A stretch of DNA of 64,000 bases from Paludisphaera mucosa. GTDB lineage: Bacteria; Planctomycetota; Planctomycetia; Isosphaerales; Isosphaeraceae. This document shows, in pieces, positions 7,930-16,436 of this stretch. The DNA is taken from contig NZ_JARRAG010000002.1 in the NCBI RefSeq assembly GCF_029589435.1, forward strand, positions 4,030,001 to 4,094,000. Reading direction: 5' to 3'. The translations under genes and the position numbers were made by a program. Within the stretch, counting starts at the first letter, position 1, and each line of letters starts with the position of its first letter. Below the pieces are notes generated by a model. That model searched no databases, was not told the origin of the DNA, and saw only the letters and a program-made list of their open reading frames with translations.

Positions 7930-9120
7930 ATGACGAGCACGAGTCGAACGTCGGCCCCCGACGGCCCTCCCCACGCGACCGACGCCGCCTACCGTACGGA
8001 GCTCCGGCAGGGGTTCGAGAGGATGTATGAGCGCCGGCGCCTCAAGCTCTTCGGAGCCCTCGCCCTCCTCACCACGGCGCCCCTGCTGCTGCTCTCGCTC
8101 TCCGAGGGGCTGGCCTTCGGGCCGCGCGTCGAGGTCCCCATCCTGCGGGACCCGGGGTTCTACTGCCGTTACCTGGCCGCGTTGCCCCTCCTCGTCGGCG
8201 CCGAGATCTTCGTGGGGATGAGCCTCGCGGTCCAGGTGGGATACCTCCTCGAATCGGGGCTCGTCCCCGAGGAGGAGCGGCCGAGCTTCCAGGCCGCGAA
8301 GGCCCAGCTCCAGCGCCTGGCCCGCTCCCGGGCCGCGAAGGTCGTCGCCGGGGCCCTCGCCTTCGTGGTCGTGACGACCTTCCGGCTCTTGCTCGACACG
8401 AAGCCGGGCGCTTCGAGCTGGGAGCGGCTGGGGGCGGCCGATGGGGGCCGGATCACGCTCGCGGGCTGGTGGTCGATCCTGGTGAGTGTGCCGGTCCTCG
8501 TCGGCCTCCTGCTGCATTGGCTCTGGCGCGCCGGCGTGTGGGCCTGGTTCCTGTTCCGCGTGTCCCGCCTCGACCTGGCGCTGACCCCCACCCACCCCGA
8601 CCGCGCGGGGGGCCTGGGGTTCCTCGCCTGGGGGCAGGCGAGCTTCGCCCCCGTGCTGGCCGCGGTGTCGGCCGTCCTGTCCGGGAGCATCGCCGGCGAG
8701 GTCCTCTACGGGGGCCGGACGGTGGACGCCCTGAAGTACCATGCGGTGGTCTTCGTCGTGCTCGCGCTGGCGTTCCTGCTCGCCCCGCTCCTGGTTTTCT
8801 CGCGGCGGATGGCGCACTGTCGGTTCCAGGCGATCCTGGATTTCGGGATGCTGGTCTGGCGCCACGACCGCGCGTTCGACGAGAAGTGGATCCGGAACCT
8901 GGGGACGAGCCGCGAGAGCCTGCTGGGGAGCCCCGACGTGTCGTCGCTCTCCGACATCGGCGTGGCGTTCGACCATGTCGAACGAATGCGGATCATGCCC
9001 CTCGACCACCAGGCCCTGCTCGTGTTACTGATGGCCGCAGTCGCGCCGCTGCTCCCCTCGCTCGCGACCGCGATCCCGCTGCCCGAGATCCTCAAGAACC
9101 TGGCGGGCTTCCTCGTCTGA
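7930..9120 (+). CDS. Multi-pass membrane protein of unknown function
   Basis: 396 residues from ATG 7930. At least six membrane segments are visible: FGALALLTTAPLLLLSL, YLAALPLLVGAEIFVGMSL, VVAGALAFVVVTTFRLLL, SILVSVPVLVGLLLHWLW, a hydrophobic pair including VVFVVLALAFLLAPLLVFS, and ALLVLLMAAVAPLLPSLA. The loop after segment 4 has RVSRLDLALTPTHPDRAGG, a conserved-looking acidic/His motif. A soluble part (RAFDEKWIRNLGTSRESLLG) precedes the last segment. I recognise the general type as a conserved bacterial membrane protein without assigned function. A 224-base gap separates it from the EcsC gene, so it may have its own promoter. Confidence 0.75.
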   Translation: MTSTSRTSAPDGPPHATDAAYRTELRQGFERMYERRRLKLFGALALLTTAPLLLLSLSEGLAFGPRVEVPILRDPGFYCRYLAALPLLVGAEIFVGMSLAVQVGYLLESGLVPEEERPSFQAAKAQLQRLARSRAAKVVAGALAFVVVTTFRLLLDTKPGASSWERLGAADGGRITLAGWWSILVSVPVLVGLLLHWLWRAGVWAWFLFRVSRLDLALTPTHPDRAGGLGFLAWGQASFAPVLAAVSAVLSGSIAGEVLYGGRTVDALKYHAVVFVVLALAFLLAPLLVFSRRMAHCRFQAILDFGMLVWRHDRAFDEKWIRNLGTSRESLLGSPDVSSLSDIGVAFDHVERMRIMPLDHQALLVLLMAAVAPLLPSLATAIPLPEILKNLAGFLV

Positions 9121-9232
9121 GCGGGAGTCCGGCGCGACGACGATCCAACGCCCCTACGAATTATCGACCACCCCTCCGCCGACGCCGCGAGAGAGCCTCG
9201 CGGCGAGAGCGGGCCTTCACCGGAGCCTCTCC

Positions 9233-10300
9233 ATGCGTCGCCTCCTGTTGGTCGCATTCGGCGTCTCGATCGGCCTGATTTCGTCGCCCCGAGACGCCAG
9301 GTCCCAGATGATGTATCCCGGCGGCTACGGCGGCTACGGGATGAGCCAGTGGGGCGCCGACCCGGGCGCCGGCTACATGGCCGGGCTGGGTTCGTACGCG
9401 CGAGGGCAGGGGGTGTACGCCGTCGAGAAGGCCAAGGCCGACGCGATCAACCTCGACACCATGATCAAGTGGAACAAGGCCCTGCGTGTGCGCCAGCGCG
9501 CCCTCCGCGAGGACCAGCGCAAGGAGGACGCCCGGCGCGAGGCCGCCCGGGAGGCGCGGGTCGAGAACCGGGAGTTCCTCGACGGCACCACGCTGAACGA
9601 CGTCCTGATGCAGATCCTCGACTCCGACCCCGGCGTCGCGAAATCGGCCCGGGTCAAGGCGCCGCTCAGCGCCGCCGCGATCCGGGAGATCCCGTTCGAA
9701 TGGGACTCCGAGGCCGTCACCATCTGCATCGACCAGATGACCGGCGCGGGCTCGCTCCCGCCCCTCCTGATGGACCCGCGCTACCTCGCCGAGCGCCAGG
9801 CCCTGAGGGACGCGGTCGAGCCCGCCCTCCGGGAGGACGCCAAGGGCGAGGTCTCGGCGGAGACCCGCAGGCGCATCGTCGACGCCGTCGCCGCCTTCCG
9901 GGGCAGCTTCGTGAAGAACGCGTCCGACTTCGCCCCCGACTTCCAGGAGGCGCAGGACTACTTCACGACCCTCGCCAGCCTGACGCGGCTGCTCAACGAC
10001 CCCAGCCTCAAGGCCTTCCTGGCCCAGCTCGACGACGGCCGGGAGCGCACGGTCGGCGACCTCGTGGCGTTCATGAACTCCTTCAACCTCCGCTTCGGAG
10101 CCCCCACCTCCGAACGGCAGATCGAGATCTACCGTCGGCTCCTGCCGGCCCTCAAGCAGATCCGCGACGCATCCGTCGCCGCGACGACGCCGCCGGCGTC
10201 CGCCCCCGACCGGACCGGGGCCGACCTCCAGACCGCCGCCAAGGCGGCCTTCAAGGGGATGAGCTGGGATCAGCTCGAGGCCCACTCCCGCGCCAAGTGA
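9233..10300 (+). CDS. Secreted hypothetical protein, 355 aa
   Basis: Starts at ATG 9233 with GGAG nine bases upstream. Residues 1-24 form a Sec signal peptide (RRLLLVAFGVSIGLIS, cleavage near ARS-QM). A Gly/Tyr-rich stretch (YPGGYGGYGMSQWG) and a charged helix follow (WNKALRVRQRALREDQRKED ...). The body is all-helical with no cysteines beyond one and no known catalytic motif. It looks like a periplasmic planctomycete-specific protein. Role unknown. A stem-loop follows the gene, so it is probably a single-gene transcript. Confidence 0.75.
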   Translation: MRRLLLVAFGVSIGLISSPRDARSQMMYPGGYGGYGMSQWGADPGAGYMAGLGSYARGQGVYAVEKAKADAINLDTMIKWNKALRVRQRALREDQRKEDARREAAREARVENREFLDGTTLNDVLMQILDSDPGVAKSARVKAPLSAAAIREIPFEWDSEAVTICIDQMTGAGSLPPLLMDPRYLAERQALRDAVEPALREDAKGEVSAETRRRIVDAVAAFRGSFVKNASDFAPDFQEAQDYFTTLASLTRLLNDPSLKAFLAQLDDGRERTVGDLVAFMNSFNLRFGAPTSERQIEIYRRLLPALKQIRDASVAATTPPASAPDRTGADLQTAAKAAFKGMSWDQLEAHSRAK

Positions 10301-10315
10301 CCGCCGCGACCCCGC

Positions 10316-10343
10316 CGGGTCGACCGAGACGCTCGGCGACCCG
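10316..10343 (+). terminator. Stem-loop after the secreted protein gene
   Basis: CGGGTCG/CGACCCG (10316-10322 with 10337-10343) encloses a second stem CCGAG/CTCGG with a three-base loop and a one-base bulge. It starts 15 bases after the stop. No T run follows, so termination is plausible, not certain. Confidence 0.5.
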
Positions 10344-10551
10344 GCCCGGTCCGATGCGGAACGACCGCGTCCCCGGCGTCGGACCGCTGCGAGATCGAAC
10401 GATCGCGTCAAGTCTGCGGAATACGAGACCGATACCTATTCCGGAGATCTCGCCGACGACCACGACCGTCCTGGCGGGCCTCCATGCCGGCTCGCCGTTC
10501 CCGGAGGGACGCGGGCCATCACGGTGACGGCCGTCGTCGCGGGGATCGCCG

Positions 10552-11790
10552 TTGGTCGCACTCACGGATTTCGAGTTCCCCGGGTTGCGGCCGCCGATCC
10601 TCGGGCGGGCCGATCGCCGCCGCGCCTCGAAATCGGCCCTTTGTCTTGTCCTTCTGGCCGTCGGCCTGACGGGCTGCGCGACGACCGCTCCCCCGGGCTC
10701 GGTCCGGCTCCAGAGCCCTGCGCCCGAGTCGACCGACGATCGCGCGGCCGCGTCCACGCCGGCCGTTCCCGAACCCTCGATGGGCGACGTCAGCTCGACG
10801 CTCCGGCATCGCCTCGAAGACAGCGTCGGGGCGGGCGAGGATCCGGAATTCCATTATCCCGACGTCCATACCGATCCGGCGGAGACCTACCGCGATCGCT
10901 ACGGCGTCGTCGAGGAGGATCACGACCCTTTCATCCTCCCCTGGCTCGCAAACCTGATCTTCGAAGACCGCTGGCTGCTGGCCGACAAGGATCCCGATAC
11001 GGCCCTCAAGAATCAGCTCGATCGCCGGATGAAGGTCGACATCCGCGACCCCGCGCCCGATACGGCGAACTTCCCCAACAGCCCTTACACCCTGGCGAAG
11101 GGGCGGGCCTACCTCGAAACATCGCCGCTCGGCCTCTACGGCGCGAGCCGCAACGGGACCGAGCCTCGGCTCTATCAGTGGGAGCACCTCTTCCGCTACG
11201 GCCTCACCGACAACCTCGAGTTCCGGATCTTCTCGAACGGCCTCACCTCCCAGGCGGCCCTCGGCAGACAGCCCGCGACCGCCGGCTATTCCCCCCTCGC
11301 CTTCGACTTCAAGGTGAACCTGTGGGAGGAGAACACGCGTTACCACCTCCCCGCGATGGGGGTGGAAATGTACATCCAGACGACCTTCGGGTCGCCCGCG
11401 TTCAACAGCGGGACGCAACCCTCGCTGAACCTGCTGTTCGACCAGTCGCTCCCCTTCGGCATCGGCCTGGAATACAACTTCGGGATGTCGGGCGTCCAGA
11501 ACGGGCAGGACCAGATCGTCTACCAGTTCAGCTGCCAATGGTCGCTCCAGCGCGAGCTGTTCAAGGACTTCGACGTCTTCTTCCACGGCTTCTACAACGC
11601 CTCGGCCCTGCCGCGCCTGCTCCAGTTCCAGAACGACTCCACGGCCGACGTCCCCAACGTCACCGTGCTGGGAGTCGGAGGCATTCGCACGATCAACGAC
11701 CGACTCGCCATCTTCGGCAGCTATAATATGGGCGTGACCCCGGAATCCCCGAAGACCCTGGCGCTCATGGGTTTCGCGGTGGGTTTCTGA
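10552..11790 (+). CDS. Outer-membrane beta-barrel lipoprotein (transporter-like)
   Basis: 412 residues. Residues about 28-42 (LCLVLLAVGLTGC) form a lipoprotein signal peptide with lipobox LTGC. After a low-complexity linker, the protein carries HDPFILPWLANLIFEDRW and then alternating strands (WEHLFRYGLTDNLEFRIFS, FGIGLEYNFGMSG, RLAIFGSYNMGVTP). It ends in Phe (MGFAVGF), as outer-membrane barrels do. The barrel resembles the transporter / phenol MetA-pathway family. The start is unclear: TTG 10552 has only a weak GGGGAT upstream, but a nearby start is needed to keep the signal peptide. Confidence 0.7.
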   Translation: MVALTDFEFPGLRPPILGRADRRRASKSALCLVLLAVGLTGCATTAPPGSVRLQSPAPESTDDRAAASTPAVPEPSMGDVSSTLRHRLEDSVGAGEDPEFHYPDVHTDPAETYRDRYGVVEEDHDPFILPWLANLIFEDRWLLADKDPDTALKNQLDRRMKVDIRDPAPDTANFPNSPYTLAKGRAYLETSPLGLYGASRNGTEPRLYQWEHLFRYGLTDNLEFRIFSNGLTSQAALGRQPATAGYSPLAFDFKVNLWEENTRYHLPAMGVEMYIQTTFGSPAFNSGTQPSLNLLFDQSLPFGIGLEYNFGMSGVQNGQDQIVYQFSCQWSLQRELFKDFDVFFHGFYNASALPRLLQFQNDSTADVPNVTVLGVGGIRTINDRLAIFGSYNMGVTPESPKTLALMGFAVGF

Positions 11791-11806
11791 AAGGCGAGCA
11801 GCCTTT
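11790..11806 (+). terminator. Short stem-loop at the barrel gene stop
   Basis: AAAGGC/GCCTTT around a five-base loop begins at the last base of the stop codon. There is no T tract. The following 280 bases up to the AraC gene are noticeably poorer in GC and show no gene. Confidence 0.3.
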
Positions 11807-12079
11807 GAGCTGTGCAGCCTGGGCGATCTTAAGCTTGATTATCGAATTCGCCCGGCACGCGGCTGGACATTCTTGCAATGCGCAGCCATACTCCATGATG
11901 GCAACCATCGTTAAAGTTCCTTTATTTTCGCCGTCCACACCGGAAGCCACCCTCCCGCCTCCGAGCGATGCCGGTCCGTTGCATCGAGAAGGCTTGATCT
12001 GAGCCGCGACGGCGTGACGTCGCCAGGGGCTGCGCCTGGCGCCCAGCCCTTCGTGGGTTCCCCGCCGAGGAGGCTTGAG

Positions 12080-13054
12080 ATGTCGAGCGTCGCCGAGCGT
12101 TCGGGCGAGGTCCGCCCCAGGCCGCCGCGCTGGCCCGAATCGATGCCCGTCGTGGCCTCGACCGAGGCGGCGATCGGGACGATCGGGCACGCCGCCATCC
12201 TCGAGGGCCGGCTCCCGGACCTTTTCCACGTCTGCCCGACCCACACCGCGATCGCGTTCGGGCTGAAGGGGACGTCCACGATCGAACGGAGGCGCGGCGG
12301 ACGCCTGTCCCGGTTCGTAGGCGGGCCGGGCGGATTCACGATCATCGCGGCCGGCGAAGACAACCGCTTCTCCATGGACCGGCCGCTCCAGACGCTCAAC
12401 CTGATCTTCGACGCCGGGACGCTGCAGGTCCTCGCCGATCGCGAGTGGCCGCCTTGCGGATCGACCATCGCGATCGCCTCCGCGGACCACCAGACGACCC
12501 CGGAGATCGTGACGCTCGGGCAGCAGTTCGCCTCGCTGCTCCGCTCGCCCCGGAACGGCGGCCGCCTTTACGCCGAGACCCTGTGGACCCAGATCGCGAT
12601 CCAGCTCCTCTGGAACTTCTCGTCGCTGCCGCGGCCGCAGGAGACCTGGGTGGAGCGACTGCCCGACGTCCGCCTCAAGCGCGTGATCGACTACCTCGAC
12701 GCCTCGGTCGCCGAGGAGATCTCCCTGGGCGACCTCGCCGACCTGGCCGGGCTCAGCCCGAACTACTTCCTCAACGCCTTCAAAAAGGCGACCGGCAAGA
12801 CGCCGCACCGGTTCCTGACCGAGAAGCGCGTCGCCAAGGCCTGCGACCTCCTGCGCAACCCCCAGACGTCCATCGTCGGGGTGGCCCTCGCGGTCGGCTT
12901 CTCGTCGCAGAGCCACTTCACCACCGTCTTCGGCCGCTTCATGAAGACCACCCCCGCCGCCTACCGCGCGCAGGTGCTCGGCCTGGGGCCCGAACCGACG
13001 TCGATGCGAGGCCTCGACGGCGAGTCGGGCCCGGCGCAGGGCTTTCGATCGTAA
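12080..13054 (+). CDS. AraC-family transcriptional regulator
   Basis: 324 residues. ATG 12080 has GAGGAGG at about 12067-12073. The C-terminal 110 residues form the two-HTH AraC DNA-binding domain: RLKRVIDYLDASVAEEISLG, LADLAGLSPNYFLNAFKKA, TGKTPHRFLTEKRVAKACDL and GVALAVGFSSQSHFTTVFGRF, ending TTPAAYR. The N-terminal 190 residues look like a cupin-type sensor, but I cannot name a ligand. Targets are unknown. Neighbouring genes on the same strand (barrel lipoprotein, DUF454 protein) are candidates. Confidence 0.9.
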   Translation: MSSVAERSGEVRPRPPRWPESMPVVASTEAAIGTIGHAAILEGRLPDLFHVCPTHTAIAFGLKGTSTIERRRGGRLSRFVGGPGGFTIIAAGEDNRFSMDRPLQTLNLIFDAGTLQVLADREWPPCGSTIAIASADHQTTPEIVTLGQQFASLLRSPRNGGRLYAETLWTQIAIQLLWNFSSLPRPQETWVERLPDVRLKRVIDYLDASVAEEISLGDLADLAGLSPNYFLNAFKKATGKTPHRFLTEKRVAKACDLLRNPQTSIVGVALAVGFSSQSHFTTVFGRFMKTTPAAYRAQVLGLGPEPTSMRGLDGESGPAQGFRS

Positions 13055-13173
13055 GAAGATGGAAGGCCCCAGGGTCATTTCCTGGTAGAGAAAATCCTCC
13101 GAGGGGGTAGATTAGGTCGGTTCCTCGCCCGTGCGACCGCTCCGGGGACCGTCCTTCAAGGGGGCCAACGACG

Positions 13174-13530
13174 ATGTCCGACCCGCATTCGATCCCGAGC
13201 CACGAGTCGACCGAATCGCTGAACGGGACCCTAGAAACCGTCACACGCGCCGCCCAGCGCGGGGCGGCCGACGCGAGCGAGGCGGCGGCCCGGACGTGGA
13301 CGGCGGCGGGACGGTTCGCCAGCCGGTTCGTCTACACCACCTGCTACACCATCTCGTACGGGGTCGTCTTCCCGGCCGTCCTGCTGGCCCGTTCGGTCCC
13401 CCGGAACAACATCGCGGTCCAGGGCCTGATCGAGGGCGCCGACGCCGCGCGCGACAAGGTCGACGAGATGTACCACCCCGCGCTCGATCCGGCGTCCGAC
13501 CACGCTCCGCGAGCCCTGGCCCCCGCCTGA
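13174..13530 (+). CDS. Small hypothetical membrane-associated protein
   Basis: 118 residues from ATG 13174, preceded by AAGGGGG. An N-terminal helical region rich in Ala/Glu (AAQRGAADASEAAARTW) precedes one hydrophobic helix (FVYTTCYTISYGVVFPAVLL) and a conserved-looking segment ARSVPRNNIAVQGLIEGA. The C terminus is Ala/Pro-rich. I do not recognise a family. The single helix with following positive charge suggests membrane attachment. Its nearness to the DUF454/HMA_2 protein makes it a candidate member of the same metal-related system. Confidence 0.65.
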   Translation: MSDPHSIPSHESTESLNGTLETVTRAAQRGAADASEAAARTWTAAGRFASRFVYTTCYTISYGVVFPAVLLARSVPRNNIAVQGLIEGADAARDKVDEMYHPALDPASDHAPRALAPA

Positions 13531-13694
13531 GGCCCGGCCGCCCGGTCCTCTCGGCATCGATCCCGGCGCGAGGCCGTCGCGGGCTTGCGAGGGGATCGAT
13601 CGTCGTACGCGCCGAGGCCGTCGGCCCGGGGCCGGCAACGTCCCCCATCCTGGATCGAACCCGCGACCCTGGAACAGTCCGAGGACGGCCGGGA

Positions 13695-14813
13695 ATGGTA
13701 CGAATGAAGCCCGCTTCGCCCCAAGAAAGTCCGCCCCCCCCCCCGGCGCACGCGGCCGATCCCGGAGGGGTGGAGGACGCGTCGCTGGAGGTCGAGGTCG
13801 ACGCCCGCGCGGGGCTGATCCGGGTGAGCGACGCCCGATTGTTCCGACCGCTGCGTCGCGACTATGCGCGACGCCTGCTGGAAGCCCTTTGCAAGCACCC
13901 CGGCGTGCGCAAGGCCGAGGTCGATCTCGCGACGTCGAGCTGCCGCGTCGACTTCGACCTCGTCGTGTGCGACCCGGCGGTCATGGCGCGCGTCTTCGTG
14001 GAATCGACCCGGGTCGCCTCCTCGGCCGCGGGCCGCGGCGGCTGGGCCTGGCGGCGAAGGCCGGCCTGGTCGAGCCTCACCGTCTATCGGTCGCGGGGCG
14101 CGCCCTCGCTCTGGGAGACGCACGCCGACGAATCGGGGCGGGTCCGGCTTCGCCACGAGCGGGCCGCGTCGGACCGCGAGGCGTGGCGCTGCATCGCCGA
14201 CGAGCTCGCGAGCCTCGACGGGGTCGAGTGGTGCCGGGCGTCCCGCTGGTCGCGCTCGATCACGGTCGATTGCGGTGCCGTGGAGGGCTCGCAGGCGGGG
14301 CGGACGCTGTGCAGCGCCGAGAGGATCCTGGAAGGGCGCACCACGGTCGCGCGACCGGCGGCCGACGCCCCCGCCGGGATCGTCGCCGGCTGGAGGCGCC
14401 TTCCGTATCTGGCCGCGGCCGGCGGGGCCTTCGGCATGACCCTGGTCGCCCTCGCGATCCCCGGCGTCCCGACCGTCCCGTTCCTGCTGGCGACGAGCTA
14501 CTACCTGGCGCGTTCGTCGCCCTTCCTGGACGATCGGCTCCGACGGGCTCCGCTGTTCGGGCCGATCCTGCGAGAGTGGGAAGGCCACGCCGCCCTGAGC
14601 TTCGGGTCCAAGGAGAACCTGATCGGCCTCACGGTCATGATCGTCGTCGTGGGGGTGATGCTCACGCCGCTGACGCCCATCGCCCTCGGCCTGATCCTCG
14701 TCGTCTCGTCGATCAGCGTGTATGGGATCGCCGCGACGCCCGGCCTGGAAAGCGACCGGAGGGGCGACGATCAGGCGGAGATCGGCAGCACGATCCCGTT
14801 CCCCACGCGCTGA
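13695..14813 (+). CDS. HMA_2-like domains fused to DUF454 (YbaN-like) membrane domain
   Basis: 372 residues from ATG 13695 (a second ATG is at 13704). After a Pro-rich head come two ferredoxin-like HMA_2-type domains: ARAGLIRVSDARLF ... GVRKAEVDLATSSCRVDF, then ESGRVRLRHERAASD ... GVEWCRASRWSRSITVDC. The last 130 residues match DUF454/YbaN: IPGVPTVPFLLATSYYLARS, then paired C-terminal helices (LIGLTVMIVVVGVMLTPLT). The same domains occur in the two P-type ATPases near the window start, linking this locus to metal handling. Its 3' end overlaps the convergent gene by 43 bp. Confidence 0.75.
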   Translation: MVRMKPASPQESPPPPPAHAADPGGVEDASLEVEVDARAGLIRVSDARLFRPLRRDYARRLLEALCKHPGVRKAEVDLATSSCRVDFDLVVCDPAVMARVFVESTRVASSAAGRGGWAWRRRPAWSSLTVYRSRGAPSLWETHADESGRVRLRHERAASDREAWRCIADELASLDGVEWCRASRWSRSITVDCGAVEGSQAGRTLCSAERILEGRTTVARPAADAPAGIVAGWRRLPYLAAAGGAFGMTLVALAIPGVPTVPFLLATSYYLARSSPFLDDRLRRAPLFGPILREWEGHAALSFGSKENLIGLTVMIVVVGVMLTPLTPIALGLILVVSSISVYGIAATPGLESDRRGDDQAEIGSTIPFPTR

Positions 14814-15592
14814 TCCCACCACGCCTGAGGCGGCGCGGCGACGCTCTCGTGAGCGTCCGCACCGGCGTCCCGACGCAGCCATCGCCCGACGTACACGGCG
14901 AGCAGGACGACCTCCAGGCCGACGACCAGGATCAGCGGCGGGTGGAGGAAGGCGAACGTCCCGACGGCCAGGGCCGCGATTACGACGGTCCTGACGACTT
15001 CGCGCAGCTCAGGTCGCGGCAGCGGCGCGTCGAGCACGGCGAGGAGGCGAGGGAACCGGGCGAGCCACTGACGCAGGCCCGGCCAGAGTCGGACCGAGAA
15101 GTACAGGGCGGACAGGGCGAAGGGGGCCGACGGGATCCCCGGCAGGACCACCCCGACGCCCACCATCAGGAAAGAACCGCCGGCCAGCAGCAGGTCCCGG
15201 CCTCTCGTCGACCTCGGGAATGCGGCCGATCGGACGCGCCGGACGACCTTCGACGCCCGCCGGACGAGCGAAGGCTCGCGGTCCGTCGACTCGCGGACGC
15301 TCACGTCGCGGACCGCCTCGGCGATGCACCGGACCAGGAGCGCCGAGACCTCCTCCGCGTCGACGGCCTCGTCCGCGAACTCGACGCGCCAGGTCGACGT
15401 CGACGTGCAGACCTGGACCCAAATGACCCCGGGGAGCCGGGCGGCCCGGGCCGCCAGCGATCGACAGAAGGCCTCGCGACCGGGACGGATCAGCCTGGGG
15501 GCATGGAACGTCGCGACCCTCCCATCCACCAGGCTCCACGTGGCCTCACGGGCGGCGTCGAGGCTCGGGGGGGCGGCTTGCGGCGAGGCCAT
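14771..15592 (-). CDS. HMA_2-like / DUF454-like membrane protein, convergent paralogue
   Basis: 273 residues. ATG at 15592 has GAGGAG seven bases upstream; GTG 15595 is the alternative. The N-terminal domain (GRVATFHAPRLIRPG ... GVIWVQVCTSTSTWRVEF) is HMA_2-like. It is followed by a basic linker and a DUF454-type membrane region: LLLAGGSFLMVGVGVVLPGI, PSAPFALSALYFSVRLWPGL, then two more hydrophobic helices. It is a diverged paralogue of the facing gene. The stop codon at 14771 lies inside the opposing coding sequence, so the last 14 codons of each gene are antisense to each other. Confidence 0.7.
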   Translation of the reverse strand: MASPQAAPPSLDAAREATWSLVDGRVATFHAPRLIRPGREAFCRSLAARAARLPGVIWVQVCTSTSTWRVEFADEAVDAEEVSALLVRCIAEAVRDVSVRESTDREPSLVRRASKVVRRVRSAAFPRSTRGRDLLLAGGSFLMVGVGVVLPGIPSAPFALSALYFSVRLWPGLRQWLARFPRLLAVLDAPLPRPELREVVRTVVIAALAVGTFAFLHPPLILVVGLEVVLLAVYVGRWLRRDAGADAHESVAAPPQAWWDQRVGNGIVLPISA

Positions 15593-16075
15593 CACTCGTC
15601 TCCTCGCCGGCTCCTGCCGGCGGATCGTTGGGCGTCGCGAGATGGAGAGCGACCCCCGGACTCGGATCTCGACGCGCGCAGGCCCCGTCGGGCGGAAACC
15701 GTCGAGGTCGCCGTCGCGCCGCGGAGGTATGCACTGCGATCCGGAATTCCAGGGCGGCTTGCACCCCGATGGTCTGCTTCCCAGGGCCCCGGCGTCGTCG
15801 AAAGGGTCGACGGCCGCAGGCTATGGACACATCAGCAAGACCCGCAACACGCTTTGCACGTGTCGTGCCGACTCAGGACGCAGAGAGGAGAAGAGCCCGA
15901 GGCCGTTCTCCGGCCGACCACATGGAACTGGGATGTCGCGAGACGTCTCCCCGAGGGACCTGACGCCTCATCGGACGACCTTCTCAGGGAGGTGGAGGCG
16001 CGACACCGGAGAGTCGCGGGGGATCGAGGAGGTGCGGGTTTCCTCGATTTTCGGATTCGGCGGGAATGAGAGCAG
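15593..16075. other. Intergenic region, no gene seen
   Basis: 483 bases between the minus-strand DUF454-like gene and tRNA-His. Open frames here are arginine-rich shadows without ribosome sites. It presumably carries the promoter of the minus-strand gene; I see no clear -35/-10 pair or conserved RNA. Confidence 0.5.
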
Positions 16076-16149
16076 GGTGGCTGACGGGATTCGAACCCGC
16101 GATTTCCAGATCCACAATCTGGTGCCTTAACCGCTAGGCCACAGCCACC
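16076..16149 (-). tRNA. tRNA-His (anticodon GTG)
   Basis: Complete cloverleaf on the minus strand. The acceptor stem GTGGCTG (16148-16142) pairs with CAGCCAC (16083-16077). The anticodon stem CCAGA/TCTGG encloses TTGTGGA, giving anticodon GTG. The T arm reads CGGGTTCGAATCCCG. The extra G at 16149 pairs with discriminator C at 16076, the G-1:C73 pair specific to tRNA-His. CCA is not encoded. Confidence 0.97.
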
Positions 16150-16436
16150 ATCGCACGCGACAGAGACACGATAATCCGGGGCCCAGGTTCGCGTCAAGGC
16201 GAGCGGCGACGAAACTCGCCGCCGGGGGAGTAGGAAACAGGTTGCGCAACGGCCCGAGCCGGGCCCGAGAAAATCGATACAAGGCCTTGACTCGCACCGA
16301 TAAACTCATGACGCTGTCCGATCGGAACGCGATGGTCGCGGCGTGCGGCCGGGGCGGCTTCGGAGTCGCGTCTCGGCCCGGGCCGGCGGACGGCCGAGAG
16401 ACATCCTCCTGAGGCCTTGCGGGGCGACGAAGAGAC

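Noticed and set aside
13640-13690. tRNA-like T-arm sequence (GGATCGAACCCGCGACC)
   Set aside because: The reverse complement resembles a T arm, but no acceptor, D or anticodon stems can be formed around it.
13131-13694. N-terminal extension of the DUF454 protein to 560 residues
   Set aside because: The upstream part is a shadow of the separate gene at 13174-13530; the domains begin after ATG 13695.
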